Assembly: GCA_963840245.1 (NCBI GenBank)
Contig: CAWIYI010000008.1
Coordinates: forward strand, 1 to 64,000
From: Bog-473 sp963840245
GTDB taxonomy: Bacteria > Actinomycetota > Acidimicrobiia > Acidimicrobiales > RAAP-2
DNA length: 64,000 bases
Reading direction: 5' to 3'
The position numbers and the translations under genes are program-made. A model generated the notes under the pieces. That model was not told where the DNA came from. It saw nothing but the letters and a program-made list of their open reading frames with translations, and made no database searches. Each line of letters opens with the position of its first letter. The first letter of the stretch is position 1. This document shows positions 1-13,108 of this stretch, in pieces.

Positions 1-1193
1 CCCGGCTCCGGTTCCCGCCCCCGTTCCGCTGCCATTGCCAGCTCCGGTCCCAGTGCCGACCCCGCCGGTGGCCGTGCCGGTTCCAGTCCCAGTGCCGATC
101 CCGCCGGTGGCCGTGCCGGTCCCAGTGCCGACCCCGCCGGTGGCCGTGCCGGTTCCAGTCCCAGTGCCGATCCCGCCGGTGGCGGTGCCAGTCCCAGTGC
201 CCGTGCCGGTGGCGGTGCCAGTCCCGGTGCCGGTACCGGTGGCGGTGGCGGTGCCGCTGCCGGTCCCGGTGCCAGTGCCGCTCCCGATCCGGTGGCCGGA
301 GCCACTCCCGATCCCGTTGCCGGAGCCACTCCCGATCCCGTTGCCGGAGCCGCTCCCGATCCCGTTGCCGGAGCCACTCCCGATCCCGTTGCCCGAGCCA
401 CTCCCGATCCCGTTGCCCGAGCCACTCCCGATCCCGTTGCCCGAGCCACTCCCGATCCCGTTGCCCGAGCCACTCCCGATCCCGTTGCCCGAGCCACTCC
501 CGATCCCGTTGCCCGAGCCGCTCCCGATCCCGTTGCCCGAGCCACTCCCAACGCCGTGGCCGCCCCCGGGTGGCGGACCACCGGTCGCTGACGAAACCGG
601 AATGGTCGTCGTGGTGGTCGGCGTGGTCGGTGTCGTCGGACCCGTCCCAACCACAGTCGGTGGAGAGCCCGTCCCGCCCACGGTCGGTGCGGAGGAGCCG
701 GTCCCGACGACGATCAGGGTGGAGCCTCCGCTCGGTCGTGACGAACGCGTGGCCGCAACCGTATTCACGGGCGAGACGGTGCCCGGTGCCCGAAGGCTGC
801 CCGACGCCGAGGGAATTGCCGGCCCCGGAGGTACCCGTGCTTGCCGGTCCCGTTGGAGCCACTGGTGCCGCGCCCACCGGACCGGGAGGGGTCGTGGTCG
901 TGCGTTGTACCGAAACTAGGAACGCCGGAGCCCGCCGAATGGGCGGAGATCACTGGCGGCACCAGATGACCCGAGCCGATGCTCAACCCCACGATCGACA
1001 GCGCAGCCGCCGCGACGGCCGCCGAGGCAATGAAGCGATTGCGGACGAAGAACGCCTTGGGCCCGGCGACCATCTCCGGCACGACGTTGCCCGCGCCAGT
1101 CTCAGGAAGCGGGTGTCCGAACGTACGAGACGTGAAGACCTCTTCCAAGGTCGCGTGATCGTTCGCAATCGGTTCTGGCTCCGATTCCCCCAT
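1..1193 (-). CDS. Membrane protein with long Gly/Ser/Thr repeat tail (3' end off window, frame-disrupted)
   Basis: The ATG at 1193 follows a GGAGG ribosome site. Residues 1-50 are a polar, probably cytoplasmic segment, followed by one hydrophobic span (about residues 54-75, Ala/Val/Ile-rich). Beyond it the frame must shift between about 840 and 915, probably twice. It then reads a Thr/Pro-rich stalk (TPTTPTTTTTIP) and a run of GSGSGNGI octapeptides from the 24-bp repeats, then GTGTGTAT-type repeats, without a stop to base 1. The stalk and repeats share one frame, which supports the minus strand as coding. This looks like a surface or cell-wall-spanning protein with an elongated low-complexity extracellular part. 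No family is recognised and the function is unknown. The proline-rich plus-strand frames are antisense shadows. Confidence 0.6.
52..200. repeat. 72-bp tandem repeat, about two copies
   Basis: The segment beginning AGTGCCGACCCCGCCGG at 52 recurs at 124, a period of 72 bp. Each unit contains two related halves (the ...GACCCC... and ...GATCCC... variants). On the minus strand it encodes Gly/Thr/Ala-rich repeats in the same frame as the neighbouring 24-bp array. The period is a multiple of 24, so the two arrays probably arose from the same unit. Confidence 0.75.
286..549. repeat. 24-bp tandem repeat array, 11 copies
   Basis: Units start every 24 bp from 286 to 526, each beginning GATCCCGTTGCC. 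Early copies have CCGGAG where later ones have CCCGAG, and a few have GCTCCC for ACTCCC. Read on the minus strand each unit encodes GSGSGNGI. There are no spacers. Copy number could vary between strains because period and reading frame are preserved. Confidence 0.9.
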
Positions 1194-1520
1194 GATCCTC
1201 CAGCAATCGTCCGTCGGGCTTGCGCATGCGCCTCGGAGTTCCGCCTCCAGGACGCACCACTCCCCTCGGTCACTACAACTCTAATGGCGCCGGAGCCAAT
1301 GTCAGTACCAGGGAAAGGAACGGCGGGAATTGCCTTCAATCCCTGTTTGGACCTTGGGAAAAGGGAGTTCTGCCGCATGCCCGGCCCAGAAATCCCGCCG
1401 ACCGTGCCTGCGGTTGTCAGAGTGTTGTCAAAGCGTTGTCAGAGTTTTGTCCAACGCGCCGCCTGCACCCGCAGGCGCGGGGGTTCACCCGGCCCGCCCC
1501 GCCGTCCGCCCGGCACGGTA
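1194..1520. other. Intergenic region with an 11-bp direct-repeat array
   Basis: No convincing gene lies between the repeat-rich membrane protein and dcd. The stretch must hold the promoter for the minus-strand gene starting at 1193. Its only clear structure is the TTGTCA direct repeat at 1414-1452. A GC-rich segment at 1455-1490 could fold but lacks a U tract. Confidence 0.5.
1414..1452. promoter_or_regulatory. Four TTGTCA-type direct repeats at 11-bp spacing
   Basis: TTGTCA begins at 1414, 1425 and 1436, and TTGTCC at 1447. The consensus is TTGTCARAGNG with an exact 11-bp (one helical turn) period. OmpR/PhoP-family regulators bind head-to-tail 11-bp repeats of this kind, so this is a candidate operator. 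It lies about 220 bp upstream of the start at 1193. An OmpR-type regulator is encoded at 51789-52535, but a link to it is only inference. Confidence 0.5.
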
Positions 1521-2657
1521 TTACCCGCGTGAGCGGCGGAAGTACCGGCTGAGCGTCTCTTCTTGTTGCTGATACGACGACCCGATTCCCGACCCGTAGA
1601 GCGAGGTTGGTTCCTCGAGCATTCTCTCGAACGTCAGCTTGCACACCGCCTGCCCGTTCTCGACCATGAAGGGCACGTCGTGGGCGCGCACCTCGAGGGC
1701 GGCGCGCGAGCCCCGGAACCCTCCGGTCGGGTCGAAGCCGAAGCCGGGGTCGAAGAACCCGGCGTAGTGGGTGCGGAGCTCCCCGCTGGTCGGGTCGTAC
1801 GCCGTCATCTCGGCCGCCAGGTTGGGCGGGATGCTGACGGCCTCGTTCGACATGAGGAGGTAGAAGCGCTTCGGGGACAGGACCAGGCGATCGCCGTCCT
1901 CGCGGAAGACGGGGTCCCAGAAAGGCATCGGGTCGACCTCGCCGCTCGAGGTCAGATCGAGCAAGGGTGCGCTGTCACGGGTGCTGTGCCCGACCTGTCC
2001 CCGCTCGTCTCCACTCAGATCGAGGCCCAGGAAGAGCCCGTTCGAAAGGACGAGGCCGTCGACGGGGACCGGCGTGCCCGCCTTGTAGAGGATCGGCTCC
2101 TCGAGATGCGTCTGCCGGACCTCGTCATCGCTCAGCCACGGCCGGCCGATGGACAGCCGCAACTGGTTGAGCGTCAGGTCCTCCCGGACGCGGACGGCGA
2201 ACGAGAGTGGCACGACCTCCAGGTAGAGGGGGCCGTGATAGCCCGGCGCCACCTCGTCGAACCGGTCGCTGTGATCGGTGATGACCCTGGTGAAGACGTC
2301 AATGCGACCGGTCGAGCTCTTGGGATTGGCCTTGCCGCGCAACCCGGCCGGAAGGTCGAGGCGCTCCTTCAGCTCAATCAGATACGGACACCGCGCCTCG
2401 AGCATGGCCCCGTCGCGGCGGAGATCGATCTCGTCGAGGACGTAGTCCTTCAGCTTCCGCTCGACCGAATCCGTCCCCGGCAGGAAGCTGCAGCGGATCC
2501 GCAGCGCCCGCTCGCCGAGGCGCAGGTCGAGGCTTGCCGGTTGCACGTTGGTCTCAGGGATGTTGAACCGCCCGGCGTCGATGTAGCCGGCCCGGATGGC
2601 CCGCTCGAGGAGCTGCCCCGGCAGGACCCCTTCGGACGAGGCATGGAGGTTCAGCAC
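1521..2657 (-). CDS. dcd: 2'-deoxycytidine 5'-triphosphate deaminase (double-domain type)
   Basis: The 378-residue product matches the long DCD family, in which two dUTPase-like barrels are joined in one chain, not the common 190-residue Dcd. The enzyme deaminates dCTP to dUTP for dTTP synthesis. Motif KANPKSSTGRIDVFTR (residues 109-124) corresponds to the phosphate-binding serine motif of the first domain. HYAGFFDPGFG (about residue 298) is the conserved AGxxDPGF turn of the second. The start is GTG at 2657. It is monocistronic, followed by the 327-bp intergenic region. The family assignment is firm from these motifs; which domain is catalytic cannot be read by eye. Confidence 0.85.
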   Translation of the reverse strand: MLNLHASSEGVLPGQLLERAIRAGYIDAGRFNIPETNVQPASLDLRLGERALRIRCSFLPGTDSVERKLKDYVLDEIDLRRDGAMLEARCPYLIELKERLDLPAGLRGKANPKSSTGRIDVFTRVITDHSDRFDEVAPGYHGPLYLEVVPLSFAVRVREDLTLNQLRLSIGRPWLSDDEVRQTHLEEPILYKAGTPVPVDGLVLSNGLFLGLDLSGDERGQVGHSTRDSAPLLDLTSSGEVDPMPFWDPVFREDGDRLVLSPKRFYLLMSNEAVSIPPNLAAEMTAYDPTSGELRTHYAGFFDPGFGFDPTGGFRGSRAALEVRAHDVPFMVENGQAVCKLTFERMLEEPTSLYGSGIGSSYQQQEETLSRYFRRSRG

Positions 2658-3168
2658 CGGGGAGGTTGCATCGGGTCAATTGGTCTGGCGGCAGGCACAG
2701 TCAGAGCAAAGCACGTGGCGTCGTGGGGCGAAACAACGAGGATGGGGACGGCTCGGGCACAGGCTGTGGATGACTTGGGGAAGATTTGGCTCACACGGGG
2801 GTTGGCCAGGAAGGAACCGTCATCCACAAGGGGGGTGACAGAACCCGCGGCGGGGGGACTCGTCGTGCGTGGAGAATAGGGGTTGCGCCCGATCCCCCGG
2901 CCCCCTCCGGCCGGCCACGACCTCCGCTTTCGTGGCAAAGCGGCTCGGATCGAGGAACCCCACGCGTCGGAGAGGGATCTGACCCGGGTGGCCAACCAGC
3001 CGCAGCGCTCATGAGCCGCGCGTACCACGAGGCGACCTCCCGCCCGGACGACCCGCCTGAGGGGTCCCGAGCCCAAGGGTCCACGGTTGCGTGCCCTTGT
3101 AAGCTGACGGGTCGTCAGATTTCGGCGCCGGCCCCGACCGCCGCACTACGCCCGCCCCCGGAGGTTCC
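2658..3168. other. 511-bp divergent intergenic region with two DnaA-box-like sites
   Basis: The gap between divergent dcd and the amidohydrolase holds TGTGGATGA at 2765-2773 and its inverted partner TCATCCACA at 2820-2828. Both differ by one base from the DnaA box TTATCCACA. No credible protein gene or RNA was seen. The GGAGG at 3160-3164 is the ribosome site of the next gene. Confidence 0.45.
2765..2828. promoter_or_regulatory. Inverted pair of DnaA-box-like 9-mers
   Basis: CTGTGGATGAC near 2764-2774 and GTCATCCACAA near 2819-2829 are inverted copies of a 10-bp core, TGTGGATGAC, 45 bp apart. The same core occurs in the dnaA-dnaN gap (12895-12905) and, with one change, after parB (20937-20947). 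The recurrence suggests a lineage-specific DnaA box. Binding is inferred. Confidence 0.4.
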
Positions 3169-4896
3169 ATGCTCGACTACGTCATCCGATCCGGCACGGT
3201 CATCGACGGCACCGGCCAGACCGGCCGTGTCGCCGACGTCGGGATCCGGGACGGCCGCATCGTTGCCATCGGCCGGATCGACGAGGCGGGCACGACGGAG
3301 TTCGACGCCGGCGGGCTCTCCGTGATGCCCGGTGTGGTCGACCCCCATACGCACTACGACGCGCAGCTCTTCTGGGACCCTCTGGCCTCCCCCTCCAACG
3401 TGCACGGTGTGACCACCGTCATCGGGGGCAACTGCGGGTTCACCCTCGCCCCCATCAACGCCGAGGACGCGGACTACATCCGTCAGATGATGGCCAAGGT
3501 CGAGGGGATGCCCCTCGCCGCCCTGGAGAACGGTGTGCCGTGGAATTGGTCGAGCTTCGGGGAGTACCTCGACGCACTGGACGGCCGGCTCGGCGTCAAC
3601 GCCGGGTTCTTGGTGGGGCACTGCGCCCTGCGGCGAAAGGTGATGGGTGCGGACCGCAGCGAGGAGGTGGCGTCCGACGACGAGATCGCCGCCATGCGTG
3701 CCCTGCTCGCCGAGTCCCTCGACGCCGGGGGGCTCGGTTTCTCGTCCTCCCAGTCCCGCACCCACTCCGACGGCGACGGTCGTCCGATCAGCTCACGCTA
3801 CGCCGATCGCCGCGAGATGCTCGCCTTCTGCGAGGTGGTGGCGGCCCACGAGGGCACGACCCTCGAGTACATCACCAACGGATGTCTGGACTCGTTCACC
3901 CCCGAGGAGGTCGACCTCATGACCAGCATGAGCGTCACCGCCCGCCGCCCCCTCAACTGGAACGTCCTGACGGTCGACGCCCGCTCCGCCGACCGGATCG
4001 AGCACCAGCTGTCCGCCTCGTCGGCGGCGGCTGCCGCGGGAGGGCAGATCGTGGCTCTCACCATGCCCACCCTCGTCCCCATGAACATGAGCTTCCGCAC
4101 GCACTGTGCGCTCTTCCTCATTCCAGGTTGGGGCGACGTCATGGGGCTCCCCGAGGCGGAGCGGATGCGCCAGCTGGCCGACCCCGCCGTCCGCGCCCTG
4201 CTCGACGAGCGGGCGCACAGCAAGGAGGCCGGCGTCTTCCGCGGGCTCGCCCGCTGGGGCACCTATGTCATCGGGGACACGTACGCGCCGGCCAATGAAG
4301 GGTGTGCGTTCCGCAGCGTGGCCGACATCGCCGCGGAGCGGGGGACGGCCCCGTTCGACACCCTCCTCGACATCGTGCTGGCCGACGATCTGCGCACCGT
4401 CCTGTGGCCCAATACCGACGACGGGGACGAGGCCACCTGGGGGATGCGGGCGGAGATCTGGAGCGACCCGCGTGCCATGGTCGGGGGATCCGATGCCGGA
4501 GCGCACCTCGATCGCATGTGTGGCTCGAGCTATCCGACCGCCTTCCTCGGTGACTGCCTGCGTGGCCGCAAGCTGGTGCCGGTGGAGAAGGCCGTGCACA
4601 TGCTGACGGCGCAGCCCGCCCAGCTCTTCGGGCTGCGCGATCGGGGCCTGCTCCGCGAGGGCTACATCGCCGACGTGTTCGTCTTCGACCCCGAGACGGT
4701 CGCCTCCGAGCCCGCACGGCTCGTCCGCGATCTCCCCGGCGACACCCCTCGCCTCTACGCCGGCTCGCACGGGGTCGTGCGTGTCCTGGTCAACGGGGTC
4801 GAGACCATCCGGGACGGCACACCCACCGGCGCGCTTCCGGGCGCGCTGATCCGGTCCGGCCGCGACACAGTTTCGGTGATCCCGGCCCCGGCCTGA
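3169..4896 (+). CDS. N-acyl-D-amino-acid deacylase-like amidohydrolase
   Basis: A 575-residue amidohydrolase-fold protein. The N-terminal beta-sandwich strand VIRSGTVIDGTGQTGRVADV leads into the metal motif HxH (DPHTHYDAQ, His60/His62). The C-terminal part carries GGSDAGAHLDRM with the metal Asp, and the closing beta-sandwich GYIADVFVFDPETV. This order and length match the D-aminoacylase/N-acyl-D-glutamate deacylase group, which hydrolyses N-acyl-D-amino acids using Zn. The true substrate is uncertain, since many actinobacterial paralogues are uncharacterised. The ATG is preceded by GGAGG at 5-nt spacing. It stands alone between dcd and lepB. Confidence 0.8.
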   Translation: MLDYVIRSGTVIDGTGQTGRVADVGIRDGRIVAIGRIDEAGTTEFDAGGLSVMPGVVDPHTHYDAQLFWDPLASPSNVHGVTTVIGGNCGFTLAPINAEDADYIRQMMAKVEGMPLAALENGVPWNWSSFGEYLDALDGRLGVNAGFLVGHCALRRKVMGADRSEEVASDDEIAAMRALLAESLDAGGLGFSSSQSRTHSDGDGRPISSRYADRREMLAFCEVVAAHEGTTLEYITNGCLDSFTPEEVDLMTSMSVTARRPLNWNVLTVDARSADRIEHQLSASSAAAAAGGQIVALTMPTLVPMNMSFRTHCALFLIPGWGDVMGLPEAERMRQLADPAVRALLDERAHSKEAGVFRGLARWGTYVIGDTYAPANEGCAFRSVADIAAERGTAPFDTLLDIVLADDLRTVLWPNTDDGDEATWGMRAEIWSDPRAMVGGSDAGAHLDRMCGSSYPTAFLGDCLRGRKLVPVEKAVHMLTAQPAQLFGLRDRGLLREGYIADVFVFDPETVASEPARLVRDLPGDTPRLYAGSHGVVRVLVNGVETIRDGTPTGALPGALIRSGRDTVSVIPAPA

Positions 4897-4920
4897 GCCC
4901 CCGGCACCCGCATCGGCGTC

Positions 4921-4926
4921 TAGCCT
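4921..4926 (+). promoter_or_regulatory. Leaderless -10 element of lepB
   Basis: TAGCCT lies exactly 7 nt before the GTG of lepB, and no Shine-Dalgarno sequence is present. The transcript would start at or next to the start codon. Confidence 0.5.
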
Positions 4927-4933
4927 GCGTCCG

Positions 4934-5596
4934 GTGACGCCCGACCCGAAGGAACCGGTGGTCGCCCTCGACGAACCGCCTTCGGGCGGGCCTTCGGGAG
5001 CCGGGACCGCCCCAACGGCGTCACCGGCAAAGCGGCGCCCGACGCGTTGGATCACCGAGGCGGTCATCGTCGTGGTGGTCGCCGTCCTGGTGGCCGTCCT
5101 GCTCCGGGCCTTCGTCGTACAGACCTTCTTCATCCCTTCCGGGTCGATGGAGCCGACGCTGCAGATCGGCGATCGGATCCTCGTCAACAAGCTGAGCTAC
5201 CACCTCCACGGCGTCGAGAGGGGCGACATCGTCGTCTTCTCACGGCCACCGACCGAGAACTGCGGCGGCCCCGAGGTGAACGACCTCGTCAAGCGGGTCA
5301 TCGGGCTCCCCGGGGACGTCATCTCCGCCTCCGGTGGGTACGTCTACATCGACGGGAAGCGTCTCGACGAGAGCTGGCTCCCGGCGTCCGAGCAGGGCAT
5401 CACCGTGGCGGGACCAGCCGGGAACAACTCGAATCTGGCCCACCCGTACCGGGTCCCGGCCGACAACTACTTCGTCATGGGCGACAACCGGGCCGACTCG
5501 TGTGACAGCCGGTACTGGGGACCGATCGCCAAGTCGCTGATCGTCGGCAAGGTCGAGGTCCGCGTCTGGCCGATCTCGTCCCTGCACATCTTCTAG
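4934..5596 (+). CDS. lepB: Signal peptidase I
   Basis: A 220-residue type I signal peptidase that cleaves Sec and Tat signal peptides at the outer face of the membrane. A Pro/Ala-rich cytoplasmic segment (1-40) precedes one transmembrane helix (about 41-60). The catalytic Ser71 sits in PSGSMEPTL and the general-base Lys120 in LVKRVIGLPGD. Box E MGDNRADSCDSRYWG lies near residue 187. All key residues are present. The GTG start has no ribosome site but a -10 hexamer 7 nt upstream, so translation is probably leaderless. It converges on gyrA with a 27-bp gap. Confidence 0.95.
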   Translation: MTPDPKEPVVALDEPPSGGPSGAGTAPTASPAKRRPTRWITEAVIVVVVAVLVAVLLRAFVVQTFFIPSGSMEPTLQIGDRILVNKLSYHLHGVERGDIVVFSRPPTENCGGPEVNDLVKRVIGLPGDVISASGGYVYIDGKRLDESWLPASEQGITVAGPAGNNSNLAHPYRVPADNYFVMGDNRADSCDSRYWGPIAKSLIVGKVEVRVWPISSLHIF

Positions 5597-5623
5597 ACCC
5601 GGGACGACTCCACCGGGGCGGGT

Positions 5624-8137
<2,514 letters not shown>

Positions 8138-8163
8138 GTGCTCCCTACTCCCGGTCCGGCCGC

Positions 8164-10128
<1,965 letters not shown>

Positions 10129-10213
10129 AGGCGCGCCCTTTCAGAACATAGGTCTTCGCGGTGCGTATCGAATCCCCGAACGGTGACCTCCGGCCTTTCG
10201 ATGCGAACACACC

Positions 10214-10219
10214 ATTCTA
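10214..10219 (-). promoter_or_regulatory. Candidate -10 of the gyrB promoter
   Basis: The minus strand reads TAGAAT (ATTCTA on plus), a 5/6 match to TATAAT, about 85 bp before the gyrB ATG. No good -35 was found at 17 bp, so this is tentative. Confidence 0.3.
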
Positions 10220-10281
10220 CCCGATTGCGGCCCCAATTCGGCACTCATGAACGGTCGCGGGCGCGCCCGGTGACGCCCCGG

Positions 10282-10596
10282 TCAGGCGCGCTCGACGACG
10301 ACCTCCAACCGCTCGATCGAGGTCTCTCCGACCTCCTTCAACCGGGCCAGGATCCGCCCCGATTCCATGCGGGCGCGGGTCGCCCACGCCGGGTGTTCCA
10401 CCGCCACGACGAGCGCGCGCCCGTCGACGCGGAGCGGCCGCACGTGCCCGCCGAGCTCGGCGCCGACCAGTTCTTCCCAGCGGGCGAACACGGCCTCCAT
10501 GACCGCTGGGGTGGGCGCCGGGCCCAACCGGCTCAGCACCCGCGGCATGGACTCGCCCACCCGCCGGGGGCCGTTGTCACCTCGCCGTGGCGTCAC
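10282..10596 (-). CDS. DciA-like DUF721 protein, predicted helicase loader
   Basis: A 104-residue protein of the DUF721 (DciA) family. DciA is the ancestral loader or operator of the replicative helicase DnaB in bacteria lacking DnaC. The C-terminal half (about residues 30-104) has the KH-like core with VFARWEELVG and VAVEHPAWATRARM. Its start overlaps the recF stop by 4 bp (ATGA), the standard position in actinobacterial recF-DUF721-gyrB operons. It is short, because the disordered extension of many DciA proteins is missing or reduced to the first 15 residues. Confidence 0.85.
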   Translation of the reverse strand: MTPRRGDNGPRRVGESMPRVLSRLGPAPTPAVMEAVFARWEELVGAELGGHVRPLRVDGRALVVAVEHPAWATRARMESGRILARLKEVGETSIERLEVVVERA

Positions 10597-11672
10597 CCGG
10601 GTTCCAGGCTCCGGACCGGAACCAGGCGGGCCACGACGATCCCCTCGGGCAGGGGCGCGGCCGTGGTGAGGATCGACTGCCCCGGTGGGAGCTCCGTCAC
10701 GAGGGCGCGACTGCGGGCCGGATCCAGCTCGGAGAAGACATCGTCGAGCAGCAGGGTCGGGATCAGCGCCGTCCGCGAGCGGATGAGCTCGTGCACACCG
10801 AGACGCAGGGCCAGCGCCACGCAGCGCTGCTCGCCCTGGGAGGCGTGCGTCCGGGCCTCGCGCCCCTCGATCTCGAGAAGGAGATCGTCTCGGTGGGGCC
10901 CGACCGTGTTGACCCCCCGCCGCAGGTCATCGGTCCGGCGGGCCGCGAGCGCGTCGAGGAGATCGCCGTGCCAACTCCGCTGGTAGCGCTGGGCCAGGAG
11001 CACCCGGTTCTCGACGCCGGCCAGGCGCCCGTAGGCCGTCGCCACGAGGGGGTCGAGGTCCGCCACCAGCCGCTCGCGGGCGGCCACCAGCACCTTGCCG
11101 GCGTCGGCGAGCCTCTGATCCCAGACGTCGAGGGTGGCCGCCACCTCACCGGTGGCCCGCCCACCCGATTGGCGCAGCAGCGCCGCGCGCTGACGGAGGA
11201 TGCGATCGGTCTCGTCGGCCGCCCGGGCTCCCTCGGCGTCGAGCATCGCCAGCGCGTCGTCGAGAACCTCGCGCCGTCCTTTCGGTCCGCCGCTCACGAT
11301 CACGAGATCTTCCGGCGAGAAGACGGTGCAGGGTGCCGCCGCGCCGAGCTCCGCCCGGCCGCTGACCGCCTTGCGGTTCACCCGGGTCCGGCTGCGTCCG
11401 GTTGGAAGGATCTCCGCCTCGACGAGAGCCGGGCTGTCGCGGTTGTCGATCTCAGCGCGGACGATGGCGCTCTCCGCGCCCGACCGCACCATGGCCGCCG
11501 GGGGTGCGCCGCGGAAGGAGCGCCGTGACCCGAGGTAGGCCATCGCCTCGAGCACGCTCGTCTTCCCGGTCCCGTTCGATCCGGTGATGACGGTGGTCCC
11601 TTCCGCTTCGAGGTCGATGCTCGCAGCGCGGAAGAGACGGAACTCGGCCAGCTCCAGGTGCCGGACGCTCAC
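10593..11672 (-). CDS. recF: DNA replication and repair protein RecF
   Basis: A 359-residue SMC-like ATPase that binds gapped DNA and helps load RecA with RecO and RecR. Walker A is GSNGTGKTS (about residues 32-40), the signature SQGEQR comes late in the chain, and Walker B is LLLDDVFSELDPAR. The GTG start lies 16 bp after dnaN. All motifs are intact and no disruption is seen. Confidence 0.95.
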   Translation of the reverse strand: MSVRHLELAEFRLFRAASIDLEAEGTTVITGSNGTGKTSVLEAMAYLGSRRSFRGAPPAAMVRSGAESAIVRAEIDNRDSPALVEAEILPTGRSRTRVNRKAVSGRAELGAAAPCTVFSPEDLVIVSGGPKGRREVLDDALAMLDAEGARAADETDRILRQRAALLRQSGGRATGEVAATLDVWDQRLADAGKVLVAARERLVADLDPLVATAYGRLAGVENRVLLAQRYQRSWHGDLLDALAARRTDDLRRGVNTVGPHRDDLLLEIEGREARTHASQGEQRCVALALRLGVHELIRSRTALIPTLLLDDVFSELDPARSRALVTELPPGQSILTTAAPLPEGIVVARLVPVRSLEPG

Positions 11673-11688
11673 CGCAACGGGAGGCCGT

Positions 11689-12807
11689 TCAGGAGACCCG
11701 GACCGGCATCAGGAGGTAGCGGAACTCCTGATCTTCGGCACCCCGCACCGTCGCCGCGCGCGACGCGTCCGCCGTCTCGACGATCACCTCGTCGCCGGCC
11801 ACGGCCTCGACACCGTCGATGAGGTAGGCCGGGTTGAACGCGATGACAAGGTCCTCGCCGGTGAAGTCCCCGTCCACGGCCTCCGCCGCCTCGCCGACGT
11901 CCTGGCTCTGGACGCTCAGGTCCACCCCGCCCTGGCGCATGGAGAGCCGCACGGGCGTCGTGTTGTCGCGCACCAGCAACTGGACCCGGCGCAGGGCGGC
12001 GAGGAAGCTCTCCTTCCCGAGGTGCAGGCTGTTCGGGTAGTGGTCCGGGATCAGTTGTTTGTAGTCCGGGTAGCGGCCTTCGAGGAGCCTGGTGCTGATC
12101 TGCACGTTGCCCTGCCAGAACGTGATCTCGTTGCTGTTCGCGGCGACGCCCACGCGGTTGGTCTCGGATCCCTCCGAGATGGTGCCCGTGGGCAGGCGCT
12201 GCAGTTCGGACAGGGCGCGGGCGGGGATGAGGAGATCCTCCTCGCCCGGGAGGGTCTCGGCACCGGGAAGGTCGCGCAGGGCCATCCGGTACGAGTCGGT
12301 CGCCACCAAGCGGATGGACCCGTCGACACGGGAGACCAGCACGCCGGTCAGCAGCGGGCGCCCGTCGTCATGCGACGCCGCCCGCACCACCTGGCGCACC
12401 GCTTCTCCGAGCGCGCCCTCGGACAGCTGCGTCGTCGGCTCGCTCGTCTTGGCCACCGGCGGGAACTCCACCACCGGGTAGGTGTGGAGCTTGAAGGCCG
12501 AGCGGGCCGCACTGATGGTCATGTGGTCGCCCTCGTCGGCGAAGGTCACCGCTCCGGGCTCGAGCCGCCGCACGATGTCGGTGGACAGGCGCGCCGGGAT
12601 CACACAACTCCCGTCACTGATACCGATCACCTCGCCGGTCACCTGGATCGTGAGATCGAGATCTGTGCCGGTCACGCCGAGCGAGTTCCCGTCGCAGGTG
12701 AGGAGCAGACCAAGGAGCACCGGAGACGAGCCACCCCGGCCACCGACGGCCCTGCTCGCAGTGGCCAGCATGTCGACAAGCGCATCGCGCTCGGATCTGA
12801 ACTTCAC
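11689..12807 (-). CDS. dnaN: DNA polymerase III beta sliding clamp
   Basis: A 372-residue sliding clamp that tethers the replicative polymerase. The start is set at GTG 12807, where the conserved N-terminus VKFRSERDALVDMLATASRA begins, preceded by AAAGGA. The longer open frame upstream is non-homologous. Three clamp domains are present: residues about 1-120, 125-245 and 250-372, including GRYPDYKQLIP and the C-terminal LLMPVRVS. Domain boundaries are inferred from the family. Confidence 0.95.
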   Translation of the reverse strand: MKFRSERDALVDMLATASRAVGGRGGSSPVLLGLLLTCDGNSLGVTGTDLDLTIQVTGEVIGISDGSCVIPARLSTDIVRRLEPGAVTFADEGDHMTISAARSAFKLHTYPVVEFPPVAKTSEPTTQLSEGALGEAVRQVVRAASHDDGRPLLTGVLVSRVDGSIRLVATDSYRMALRDLPGAETLPGEEDLLIPARALSELQRLPTGTISEGSETNRVGVAANSNEITFWQGNVQISTRLLEGRYPDYKQLIPDHYPNSLHLGKESFLAALRRVQLLVRDNTTPVRLSMRQGGVDLSVQSQDVGEAAEAVDGDFTGEDLVIAFNPAYLIDGVEAVAGDEVIVETADASRAATVRGAEDQEFRYLLMPVRVS

Positions 12808-13108
12808 CGACGCCAGTCCTTTCGGGAGTTTTCCCAATCCTTCATCGTGGAGAGAGAGGTATATGTGTCTTCTAAAGGTAGTAAGGGGTGTGGATTGTGG
12901 ATGACATGGTCCCGTCCCTGCTCGCCGCCGTTGACGCTGTCCCCATGGGGCTGTGGGCGCGGCGCGGGCCACGATGGTGCGCGCCGGGGTTGATCCCTCA
13001 GCCTGGGGACAGGGGCGCGGGTGGTCCCCAGAGGCGGGCCGGGTGGTCCACAACCTCTTCCCCCGGAAAACCACAACTTGACGGACGACGCGGGGGTGGG
13101 ACGGGGAC
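12808..13108. other. dnaA-dnaN intergenic region, candidate oriC
   Basis: This 301-bp gap is where many actinobacteria carry oriC. It holds one DnaA-box-like 9-mer, TGTGGATGA (12896-12904), an overlapping weaker one, TGTGGATTG (12889-12897), and a degenerate TGGTCCACA (13044-13052). The stretch around 12858-12884 is AT-richer than its surroundings. This is far fewer boxes than mycobacterial or Streptomyces origins, so the assignment is tentative. Confidence 0.4.
12896..12904 (-). promoter_or_regulatory. DnaA-box-like site
   Basis: TGTGGATGA is one mismatch from the reverse DnaA box TGTGGATAA. It lies in the context TTGTGGATGAC that recurs elsewhere in the window. Confidence 0.45.

Noticed and set aside
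286..549. CRISPR array
   Set aside because: The 24-bp units are contiguous with no spacers and no cas genes nearby.
35..919. Proline-rich plus-strand protein (PIPLPEPL repeats) and a second ATPDPVA frame at 292-591
   Set aside because: Both are antisense readings of the 24-bp array. The minus frame is linked to a membrane helix, a stalk and a ribosome site.
5597..5623. Rho-independent terminator between lepB and gyrA
   Set aside because: The gap is GC-rich but shows no clean stem followed by a T run; no convincing intrinsic terminator was found in the window.
12808..13108. Confident oriC call
   Set aside because: Only one good DnaA-box-like site is visible. Kept as a candidate only.
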